A DNA stretch of 64,000 bases, taken from positions 744,001 through 808,000 of the forward strand of contig JBMNES010000001.1 of NCBI GenBank assembly GCA_050948905.1, given 5' to 3'. This document shows positions 34,632 through 41,532 of the stretch, piece after piece. The stretch's first letter is position 1; the number at the start of each line of letters is the position of its first letter. The position numbers and the translations under genes are program-made. This DNA is from DTKD01 sp050948905. Lineage in GTDB: Bacteria; Armatimonadota; UBA5829. The notes beneath the pieces were generated by a model. It did no database searches. It worked only from the letters and a program-made list of their open reading frames with translations, and was not told where the DNA came from.

Positions 34632-35600
34632 GTGATCAAGACATATTTGTTTTCTAGCGAAGACACAACAGAAGATGTCGCTATTGCGGACTGGCGTTCG
34701 CTGACCGAAGGCGATGGCAAGCTGCTGTGGGTCGATGCGAGGTCGATAACTCAGCAAGAGCTTGAGCTGCTTCAGAGGACCTTTAACCTGCACGATCTGG
34801 CTGTGGTGCCGGTGCTGGGCCGTTATCGCAGGCCGCATCTATATCAATTTTCCGACCATTTTTGTGTGAATCTGGTGATGATCCGAAGGTCGCGATCGGA
34901 CCATGGCATAAAACCTGTCGAATTGCACGTTTTTGTCGGGAGTAAATTCATTCTGACTACCACCAAAGACCCAGCCAGCCCACCCGCTGACAGCGCCATT
35001 GAGGAATATAAAAACGCCCCTCAGCTCGCTGCAAAAGGACCGATGCACGCGCTGTATTTGCTTTCTGAGGATCTGGTTGAGACGTACTATCCGTTAGTCG
35101 ACAAGCTCGACGACGACGCAGATAAGATCGAGGATATCCTGCTGGATCACGCCGATGAGGAATCACTGCGTCGCAATTTTGCGTTGAAAAATAAGGTCTT
35201 CGAGCTGCGGAAACTACTCGGTCCGCAGCGCGACATACTGAACGACCTCTCTCGCAGGGATTTCGGATTTATCGACACGCGAAGCCAGGTGTATTTTCAG
35301 GATATTTACAACCGGATGATACGGCTGTTTGATATTCTCGACACGGTGCGGGAGATCCTCAGCGGCAACCTGGAAATATATCTGTCTACCGTATCAAACC
35401 GGCTCAATGAGATAGTGAAAATCCTCACTGTGTTCGCCACCATTTTGGGAGTGGCGACGTTTGTGACGGGATTTTATGGCATGAACTTCCGGCACATGCC
35501 AGGTCTGGAGTCGCCCCACGCCTTTCGTAACATCCTGATCTTTATAGCAGCGATCAGCATCGTTATGCTGTTGTGGTTCCGCCGCAAGAAATGGGTTTGA
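34632..35600 (+). CDS. corA: CorA-family magnesium/divalent cation transporter
   Basis: A 322-residue inner-membrane channel for Mg2+ (or Co2+/Ni2+). The long cytoplasmic N-terminal domain (about 1-255) is helix-rich and ends in the two C-terminal membrane helices, with the signature G-F-Y-G-M-N-F-R-H-M-P-G-L-E between them (about 280-293) and a basic C-terminus (W-F-R-R-K-K-W-V). Length matches the family. GTG start at 34632 follows GGAG. The metallophosphoesterase gene begins 3 bases after the stop, so the two are surely co-transcribed. No Mg-sensing leader (M-box) was recognised in the short upstream gap. Confidence 0.93.
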   Translation: MIKTYLFSSEDTTEDVAIADWRSLTEGDGKLLWVDARSITQQELELLQRTFNLHDLAVVPVLGRYRRPHLYQFSDHFCVNLVMIRRSRSDHGIKPVELHVFVGSKFILTTTKDPASPPADSAIEEYKNAPQLAAKGPMHALYLLSEDLVETYYPLVDKLDDDADKIEDILLDHADEESLRRNFALKNKVFELRKLLGPQRDILNDLSRRDFGFIDTRSQVYFQDIYNRMIRLFDILDTVREILSGNLEIYLSTVSNRLNEIVKILTVFATILGVATFVTGFYGMNFRHMPGLESPHAFRNILIFIAAISIVMLLWFRRKKWV

Positions 35601-35603
35601 CGG

Positions 35604-36284
35604 ATGGCGATTTATGCAATCTCGGATTTACATCTTTCGCTTTCAGGCGACAAACCTATGGATATGTTCGGCGAAATCTGGCAGGACCATGCTGTCAGAA
35701 TCGCTGAAAACTGGGACTCCACGGTAGCTGAAGGCGATACAGTTCTGCTGGCGGGGGATCATTCGTGGGCGCTGCGATTCGAGGAGGCTAAAGACGATCT
35801 CGATTTCATCGCCGAAAGACCGGGCCGAAAGATCCTGATTCGTGGAAATCACGATTACTGGTGGCGACGAGAGGCGACCAATCGCATTCAGAAGCAACTG
35901 CCGGATAATATGACCCTGCTGCACGGGCGGGGAATAGTGGTCGATGGGGTCGGGATTGCGGGCACGCGGGGATGGCGGCTGGAGGAAGACGACCCGGAGA
36001 CGACAGACCATAAAGTGATGAACCGGGAGCTTAATTATCTGCAGCGCGCGTTAAGCGAGATACCTGCGAATGTGTCGCATAAAATAGCGATGCTGCACTA
36101 CCCGCCCTTTGATATACACCTTGATCCCAATGAATTTGCAGACGTTTTGCAGGCGCACAACGTAGACATCCTCGTCTATGGCCACATACACGCAGGGCTT
36201 TACCTGCAGGGCGATATCGACGGCATAAAATATATGCTGGTCTCAGCCGATCACGTCGATATGCGGCCAGTGAGGGTTATTTAG
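35604..36284 (+). CDS. Calcineurin-like metallophosphoesterase
   Basis: A 226-residue binuclear metal phosphoesterase. It shows the family order of ligand motifs: S-D-L-H-L (D-x-H, residues 7-11), G-D-H-S-W (G-D-x-x, about 51), the G-N-H-D-Y-W-W motif (about 80-86), H-Y-P-P-F-D (about 165) and G-H-I-H-A (about 193-197). The D-L-H-L and Y-W-W features resemble the predicted phosphohydrolase group of YfcE/YkuE-like enzymes. The substrate is unknown; coupling to corA (3-base gap) suggests a metal-linked or envelope-stress role, which is speculation. Its last eight bases overlap the end of the convergent cyclase gene. Confidence 0.88.
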   Translation: MAIYAISDLHLSLSGDKPMDMFGEIWQDHAVRIAENWDSTVAEGDTVLLAGDHSWALRFEEAKDDLDFIAERPGRKILIRGNHDYWWRREATNRIQKQLPDNMTLLHGRGIVVDGVGIAGTRGWRLEEDDPETTDHKVMNRELNYLQRALSEIPANVSHKIAMLHYPPFDIHLDPNEFADVLQAHNVDILVYGHIHAGLYLQGDIDGIKYMLVSADHVDMRPVRVI

Positions 36285-36924
36285 GGAGTTCTTCCATTGC
36301 GACGACTCGTGTTGGGGAGCCGTCCAAGCCTGCAAAATTCATTGGCAACGCCGTGATAAACACCCTGTCCGCTGTGATTTCGTGCATATTAGCGACCGTT
36401 TCCAACACCACCATTCCCGTCACCAGCAGCGCCTTGTGAACCTGTTGATCGAGCGACAAATGCACCGACGGCTGTTCTATACCCAATAATTTAACATTTC
36501 GTGCAGTCAACCAAGCCGCTGCGCCCTCGCTTATCCCGGGAAACTCGGTGAAAAACTCCGGCTGGCCCCATCTTTTGCCCCATCCGGTTTTAAGCAGCAG
36601 CCTTGCCGATTTGCCGACGCGATTTTCGAAGCGATCCAAGTCTGCGGAGATTATCTCGGTGCGCGGGGCTAAATCCCCCAAATCCAGCACCTCCGCCCAC
36701 CCCACGAGTGCGTCGAGGTCGTAACTATCAACTCCGCGGCTGTCGTGCATCACGTGGTGGGGGCTGTCGATATGCGTGCCTGTGTGAGTTCCCAAGCAAA
36801 CTCGCGTGTTGTTGTAGCCGGACTGCGAGATCGTCGTAGTCTGAGAAAACTCGACTTCCGAATCACCGGGCCACACTGGCATTGGTGCGGTTATTTTATA
36901 GCTCAGGTCAATTATCCGGTTCAA
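36277..36924 (-). CDS. Cyclase family protein (kynurenine formamidase-like)
   Basis: A 215-residue metal-dependent hydrolase of the cyclase/KynB superfamily. The signature H-T-G-T-H-I-D-S-P-H-H (about 47-57) carries the zinc ligands, preceded by D-L-S-Y-K-I-T-A-P-M-P-V-W-P-G-D at the N-terminus; a later L-G-I-E-Q-P-S-V-H segment matches the second conserved block. Characterised members hydrolyse N-formylkynurenine or act in polyketide and isatin chemistry. No tryptophan-degradation gene is adjacent, so the substrate is left open. It converges on and slightly overlaps the phosphoesterase gene. Confidence 0.9.
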   Translation of the reverse strand: MNRIIDLSYKITAPMPVWPGDSEVEFSQTTTISQSGYNNTRVCLGTHTGTHIDSPHHVMHDSRGVDSYDLDALVGWAEVLDLGDLAPRTEIISADLDRFENRVGKSARLLLKTGWGKRWGQPEFFTEFPGISEGAAAWLTARNVKLLGIEQPSVHLSLDQQVHKALLVTGMVVLETVANMHEITADRVFITALPMNFAGLDGSPTRVVAMEELPK

Positions 36925-37234
36925 TGGCCGCTCCCTTGCAATTATATATGGAGTATATCCAAATCAAATCGGATACACAACATTTACCGCCTGCGCCATC
37001 AAATCTGTCATTTCGAACGCAGTGAGAAATCTGCTTTTTCGGTTGTCGGCTGTCATAGATAGGTGGTGATCTCCGAATCACCACCTCAGAACCCGTTTGC
37101 GGCGATCTCCGAATCGCCGCCACATAGCCCGAAAATGGCCGGGATGGAGGCATAGCCACATCATCTTTGTCATTTCGACAGTTGACGGTTATCAGTCGAA
37201 TACCCGGCAGCTTCCTACTTTCCATACTCTAAGA
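36925..37234. repeat. Intergenic repeat cluster 6, inverted orientation
   Basis: Gene-free region between the divergent cyclase and GH99-like genes. Here the modules lie in reverse: GTCATTTCGAACGCAGTG-type module (about 37006-37040), then two hairpins (37061-37086 and 37099-37120), a CCGGCC element (about 37130-37160) and another short GTCATTTCGAC (about 37170). Reading the minus strand restores the order seen elsewhere. Confidence 0.9.
37061..37086. repeat. Hairpin element, variant AGGTGGTGAT (reverse orientation)
   Basis: Perfect 10-bp stem AGGTGGTGAT (37061-37070) with ATCACCACCT (37077-37086); the loop reads CTCCGA, the complement of TCGGAG. A second copy with stem GCGGCGAT/ATCGCCGC lies at 37099-37120. 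The stem has a third combination of paired changes. Confidence 0.85.
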
Positions 37235-37240
37235 TATAAT
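37235..37240 (+). promoter_or_regulatory. Probable -10 box for the GH99-like gene
   Basis: TATAAT 41 bases before the ATG at 37281, with a poor -35 (TTCCTA, 37212-37217) at 17-base spacing. Confidence 0.45.
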
Positions 37241-37280
37241 GCATACCAACACGGATAAATCAAGGCCAAGGATATAAACG

Positions 37281-38423
37281 ATGATGACCAAACCAGAAAT
37301 TGCAGTATATTATTTCCCGCAATATCACCCCGACCCACGAAACGATGCCTGGCATGGGAAAGGCTGGACTGAGTGGGAACTTATGAAATGTGCTCGGCCG
37401 CGTTTTGAGGGACATCGGCAGCCGAAGGTTCCGGCTTGGGGATACTTCGACGAGTCCGACCCGAAATGGGCCGCAAAAGAAATCGACCTGGCAGCGGACA
37501 GCGGCATCGACGCGTTTATTTACGATTGGTACTACTACGAAGATGGCCCGTTTCTGCAGGACGGTTTGGACAAGGGCTTTCTGCAAGCGGCAAATCGCGA
37601 CCGCATTAAGTTCGCCTTGATGTGGGCTAATCACGACTGGCTGGATATCCACCCGATGAAGTCGTACGGCACGCCTCCGCTGTTGGCGTCCGGAAAGGTG
37701 ACGCGGGAGGCCTTCGATAGAGCTTGTGATCACGTCATTGGGCGATACTTTTCCCAAGCTAATTATTGGACCATCGATGGAGAACCGTATTTTTCTATTT
37801 ATGATATCGGTGCTTTGATTGAGGGTCTCGGCGGGTTTGTAGAGACGCGTGACGCGCTTAAAAGCTTTAGAGACAAGACTATTTCGGCGGGGCACACCGG
37901 GCTGCATCTAAATTGCGTGGTTTGGGGAATCAAAGTACTGCAGGGCGAGAAGGGTGTTGAGGAACCTGAGCACGTGATCCCGCAATTGGGTTTTACAAGC
38001 GTCGGCAGCTATGTATGGGCGCACTATTATTATCCGAACTGGGGAGGTTTCCCGTTGGGGAGTATGCGCGGTGCTGCGGATAAAAATTATGAGGTTTGGG
38101 AGGAACTCGCCGCGCAGTATACCCTGCCGTATCATCCGAATGTAACTATGGGCTGGGACCCAAGTCCACGCACAATCCAAAGCGACGTCTTCGAGCCGAG
38201 AGGCTACACCTGGACTTCGATTCTACAAGACGATCCGGATATTTTTGAAGAAGCGCTGCTGCGAGCCAGGGACTTCGTGATGAGACCGGAGTGCAAACAA
38301 AAAATTATTACCATAAACGCATGGAACGAATGGACCGAAGGCAGCTACCTCCTCCCGGACACCGACCACGGCACCGCCTACACCGACGCGATTAAGGCAG
38401 TGTTTGGGGAGAAGGGGGATTAG
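37281..38423 (+). CDS. GH99-like / WbsX-type TIM-barrel glycosidase
   Basis: A 380-residue protein of the glycosyltransferase-WbsX/GH99-like domain family, related to endo-alpha-mannanases. It begins with the typical A-V-Y-Y-F-P-Q-Y-H and W-H-G-K-G-W-T-E-W, has an I-D-A-F-I-Y-D-W-Y-Y-Y-E-D-G-P strand and ends with the hallmark I-N-A-W-N-E-W-T-E-G-S-Y-L-L-P-D. No signal peptide is visible. Members occur in O-antigen and capsule loci and in planctomycete/armatimonad glycan loci, but activities are largely unproven. ATG at 37281 lies 9 bases after AAGGA; the ATG at 37284 is possible. No glycosyltransferases are adjacent. Confidence 0.85.
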   Translation: MMTKPEIAVYYFPQYHPDPRNDAWHGKGWTEWELMKCARPRFEGHRQPKVPAWGYFDESDPKWAAKEIDLAADSGIDAFIYDWYYYEDGPFLQDGLDKGFLQAANRDRIKFALMWANHDWLDIHPMKSYGTPPLLASGKVTREAFDRACDHVIGRYFSQANYWTIDGEPYFSIYDIGALIEGLGGFVETRDALKSFRDKTISAGHTGLHLNCVVWGIKVLQGEKGVEEPEHVIPQLGFTSVGSYVWAHYYYPNWGGFPLGSMRGAADKNYEVWEELAAQYTLPYHPNVTMGWDPSPRTIQSDVFEPRGYTWTSILQDDPDIFEEALLRARDFVMRPECKQKIITINAWNEWTEGSYLLPDTDHGTAYTDAIKAVFGEKGD

Positions 38424-38701
38424 AAAACGCGAAAGCCAGAAAATGGGGAGACTGAGAAGGCCCGCGCAGGATGACTAGGATTGCGGGCAAAAGATGGGGA
38501 TTTGAGGTGGCGATTCGGAGATCGCCACCTATCTAACAATCGGACCTCCGACCTCAGACATCGGACATCGGACATCGGAAAAAGCAGATTTCTCGCTGCG
38601 CTCGAAATGACGGGGTTTGGGAACTGACAACCGTCAACCGATAACCGATAACCGATAACCGATAACCGACAACCGATAACCGCCACCCGACGACCGACAA
38701 C
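38424..38701. repeat. Intergenic repeat cluster 7
   Basis: Between convergent genes: a CGCGAAAGCCAGAAA module (about 38430), a GCAGGATGACTAGGATTG unit (38466) like the 22-24-mers near 2050-2170, the hairpin 38505-38530, a TCGGACN heptad run (about 38538-38580), AAAAGCAGATTTC...CGAAATGAC (about 38580-38611) and about ten AACCGNN heptads (38628-38700). Confidence 0.9.
38505..38530. repeat. Hairpin element, variant AGGTGGCGAT
   Basis: Perfect 10-bp stem AGGTGGCGAT (38505-38514) with ATCGCCACCT (38521-38530), loop TCGGAG, followed by TATCTA. It differs from other copies by paired changes in both arms. Confidence 0.85.
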
Positions 38702-39937
38702 CTACTCCTGTTTATCCTCGACTATATAGGCTGCCGAAGGGGTTGCTTTGCCGGAGGATTTGCCGAGGAGAGTTACCCCATCCTCTGCATAGATTTCAAA
38801 TGTGCCGTCCATAGCGCTGCCCTGGGGCACTTTGATGATCTGTCTATCCGGGCCGATTGCGCCAACTGGCTCGTAACGCTTGCCATCGGCTGCGACAAAG
38901 ACAACCTTCTTTTGCAACCATCTGCCGAAAATGCGGTTGCGATCCAGGCTGCCCGTCGCACCGGCGCCGTATAGGAACCCCAGCAGCTTGTTTGCCCTGG
39001 TCACCCAACCGATAGCGACCATATATCTATCCTCATCGCCCAGATGTTTGACCAACTCCTTAGGGGCGTCGAACTTCATTCCGTCTTTGGACAAGCTATA
39101 CCACAACGTGGCGCCGTTCATATGCAGGCCCATGAGATAAGTCGGGTTGTCCTTTGTGCCGAACTTCTTTACATCGTTGACACACGCGAAGAACTCGACC
39201 GACGTGCCGTCGAAAGTGAACGATTTGCCGTCAGTAGAGGTGGCTCGATATACCTTGCGAAAGTCTTTGAAATTGTTGAAGTAGAGCCGATAGACGCCGT
39301 CCTCAAACAAGATGACGTTCATTCCGTTGACATCGGCCTCTTTCGGATATTTATCGTAGCCTGTGATCGAGATTATATCGCTGAACTTGGCCTCATAAGG
39401 AGCCCGCACGCCGTTCCACACTACGCCGTCCGGGCTGGTGAACGTGGCGGGCTTATTGAGACCATCTGCGTCGGGATATACTGTACACATCAACCTGAAC
39501 GATTTATCCGGCAACTGAAGCGCGTTCACGTTGCAGACGTGAGAGAAAACCCCGTGCTCTATAACCGTCTGCCGTGCGCCGAAGTCGACGAAATCATCCG
39601 TAGTCAGAGAATAAATTCGGTCGTTACCGGTATCCACGCCATCCCACGCGCCATAAAAAACTCGCCAACTGTCCCCAAGATCGACAATCGACGGTGCGTA
39701 GATATTGCGATATAGGCCCTTTTGACGGGGCGCGATTAGAGGGCTGCGCATATCCGGGACTATGTTCAATGTGCCAGCCTGCCATAGCTTAACATCAAAA
39801 TCCCCAGCTGCAACGCCGTGAATCTCGAGAACATCCAAATCAGCCTGCCCGCCAATCATCCGAACCGAAACAGCACCGTTCACACAACTAACCCCCAGGC
39901 ACAATATTAAACCGGCCAACGTAACGACCTTATACAT
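38702..39937 (-). CDS. Secreted five-bladed propeller protein, GH43/GH32-like
   Basis: A protein of about 411 residues with a signal peptide (M-Y-K-V-V-T-L-A-G-L ... V-N-G-A). The body shows propeller-type strands: I-Y-A-P-S-I-V-D-L-G-D-S-W-R-V-F-Y-G-A-W, T-F-T-S-P-D-G-V-V-W, G-V-Y-R-L-Y-F-N-N-F, A-T-S-T-D-G-K-S-F and L-W-Y-S-L-S-K-D-G. This is the sequence style of GH43/GH32-like folds, but the catalytic acids are not clear, so it may be a non-catalytic sugar-binding protein. The start shown uses the ATG near 39937 after AAAGGA; a TTG six bases upstream is an alternative. The stop abuts a heptad repeat tract. Confidence 0.65.
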   Translation of the reverse strand: MYKVVTLAGLILCLGVSCVNGAVSVRMIGGQADLDVLEIHGVAAGDFDVKLWQAGTLNIVPDMRSPLIAPRQKGLYRNIYAPSIVDLGDSWRVFYGAWDGVDTGNDRIYSLTTDDFVDFGARQTVIEHGVFSHVCNVNALQLPDKSFRLMCTVYPDADGLNKPATFTSPDGVVWNGVRAPYEAKFSDIISITGYDKYPKEADVNGMNVILFEDGVYRLYFNNFKDFRKVYRATSTDGKSFTFDGTSVEFFACVNDVKKFGTKDNPTYLMGLHMNGATLWYSLSKDGMKFDAPKELVKHLGDEDRYMVAIGWVTRANKLLGFLYGAGATGSLDRNRIFGRWLQKKVVFVAADGKRYEPVGAIGPDRQIIKVPQGSAMDGTFEIYAEDGVTLLGKSSGKATPSAAYIVEDKQE

Positions 39938-40033
39938 TCGCAATATCCTTTTCTCCTATGAAGCACGATGGATGTATATAAGGGTGACAATTCAGAATCG
40001 CCACCCGTCATACAAAATCCAGTTCTGAGGTTT

Positions 40034-41356
40034 TTAGCCCATACCGAACTGCGGCAGCCATCCGCGGTTGGCTTCAAACATCTCGTCAACCATAGTCTTA
40101 GTCTCATCGAGACTGAGAACCGCCGAAGTGAGCGGATCGAAGTAACACGCCTGATAGATCAGGTCCCTGTTTCCGGTGACGTTGGCCTCCACGACCATTT
40201 CCTCGCAGCGAGCGCTGATATTGTTCAGCAAAGCCAGCTGCGGAGGCAGCGGCCCGACATGCATCGGATTAAGACCGCGCTTTGATGCCAGAACGGGAAC
40301 CTCAACGCAACATCCCTCCGGCAAATTATCGATCAACCCGAAGTTGCGCACGTTTCCGTTGAACTCATAAAGCTCGCCGTCGCCGATGGTGGCATTGAAT
40401 ATACTAGCGGCATATTCCGCGCCACGATTCAGATTAACCGGCTTCTCCAGCTCGGACTTGATATTCTGTCGCCAGGTCGCAGCTATAGCGAGATATTCGT
40501 TGAGAATATAGGCATAAGCGCCAGGGTTCCAGCCCGTGCCGTGGGTGCAGTATTTCTCTATGAGATCCGGTCGCTTACGGAACCAGGCCACGTATTCGGA
40601 GTTGTGCCCGCTGGACTCGGTGACATAGTAGCCGAGGTGCAGATACATCTCGTTGCGCACCTGTTCATTATTGTAGATTTCCTCATGGGTCGTGATGGCT
40701 TCTTTAATGAGCGGATAAGCGTCCTTACCGTTCCATTTGAAGTCGAGATACCACGCCTGGTGATTGATTCCGGCGCACAAATAAGTGACTTCGCTCATAG
40801 GCGCGCCGATCCAGTTGGCCAGCATATGGGCAGTGCCCTGCACGCTGTGGCAGAGGCCAGAAATCTGAATGTTGGTCTCGCCTGCCATAGCCCTGCACAG
40901 CATAGCCATAGGGTTGGTGTAGTTGAGAACAATGGCATCCGGGCAGAGTCGTTCGATGTCCTTAGCAAACTCCAACATCACCGGAATTGTGCGGCAGGCG
41001 CGGAAGAAGCCAGACACGCTGCGGGTGTCTCCGATGTTGGTGTCTACACCGTATTTCTTAGGAATCTCGATATCTGTGCGGAAGACCTCCGGCCCACCCT
41101 GCAGAATCGTGATGACGACGCCATCGGCACCCTCAAGCGCCTCTTCGCGATTCAGAGTCGCGGTCACTTTGGCGGGGTATTTGCCAGCGTCGATGATCCT
41201 GTCAACAGCGGTTTTGATAAAATTGAGCCGCTCCTCATCGATGTCCATCAACACCAATTCGGAGTCGGCAAGTGCGGGAAAAGTGAGAATATCCCTTACC
41301 AGTCCTCTGGTGAAGCCGAAACTGCCGGCTCCCAAAAAAGCGATTTTCTTGGGCAT
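40034..41356 (-). CDS. GH4 family NAD-dependent glycosidase (alpha-galactosidase/alpha-glucosidase type)
   Basis: A 440-residue cytoplasmic glycosidase using the unusual NAD+/Mn2+ redox mechanism of family GH4. It has the Rossmann start A-F-L-G-A-G-S-F-G-F-T, I-L-Q-G-G, N-Y-T-N-P-M-A-M-L, the Mn-binding cysteine in G-L-C-H-S-V-Q-G and the histidine in C-A-G-I-N-H-Q-A-W. The C-H-S and N-H-Q-A motifs match the MelA/AglA subgroup, so an alpha-galactosidase or alpha-glucuronidase-like substrate is likely but not proven. ATG at 41356 follows AAGGAG (upstream in-frame codons to 41380 lack a better site). Divergent from the (alpha/alpha)6 glycosidase with inverted repeats between, which suggests joint control. 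Confidence 0.92.
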   Translation of the reverse strand: MPKKIAFLGAGSFGFTRGLVRDILTFPALADSELVLMDIDEERLNFIKTAVDRIIDAGKYPAKVTATLNREEALEGADGVVITILQGGPEVFRTDIEIPKKYGVDTNIGDTRSVSGFFRACRTIPVMLEFAKDIERLCPDAIVLNYTNPMAMLCRAMAGETNIQISGLCHSVQGTAHMLANWIGAPMSEVTYLCAGINHQAWYLDFKWNGKDAYPLIKEAITTHEEIYNNEQVRNEMYLHLGYYVTESSGHNSEYVAWFRKRPDLIEKYCTHGTGWNPGAYAYILNEYLAIAATWRQNIKSELEKPVNLNRGAEYAASIFNATIGDGELYEFNGNVRNFGLIDNLPEGCCVEVPVLASKRGLNPMHVGPLPPQLALLNNISARCEEMVVEANVTGNRDLIYQACYFDPLTSAVLSLDETKTMVDEMFEANRGWLPQFGMG

Positions 41357-41429
41357 TGTGCCTCTCCTTATTTCAAGCATCTATTTTATACTTGTGCAAG
41401 AAGCCGTAAATACCTCCGCGTTATCTCCT

Positions 41430-41523
41430 ATTGCGCCAATTGTTGACGCAATTATCCTGTTGAGTCCCACAAACGTTATGTTCCAACGACAACAGGGTAA
41501 GATTCGCTTGCATAACAAGCAAG
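41430..41523. promoter_or_regulatory. Inverted repeats between the GH4 and (alpha/alpha)6 glycosidase genes
   Basis: Three dyads lie in the divergent gap: ATTGCG (41430-41435) with CGCAAT (41447-41452), which encloses a CAATTG palindrome; CCTGTTG (41456-41462) with CAACAGG (41490-41496); and CTTGC (41507-41511) with GCAAG (41519-41523), the last overlapping the ribosome site. They look like operators for a LacI/GntR-type regulator not encoded next to them. Confidence 0.4.
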
Positions 41524-41532
41524 GAGGGGGAC

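Noticed and set aside
33395..34720. 441-residue minus-strand ORF antisense to the dehydrogenase gene
   Set aside because: The plus frame has clear IMDH/IDH motifs; the antisense frame is open because of GC-rich codon bias and shows no domain.
40541..41446. 301-residue plus-strand ORF antisense to the GH4 gene
   Set aside because: Shadow of GH4, whose NAD and metal motifs are explicit on the minus strand.
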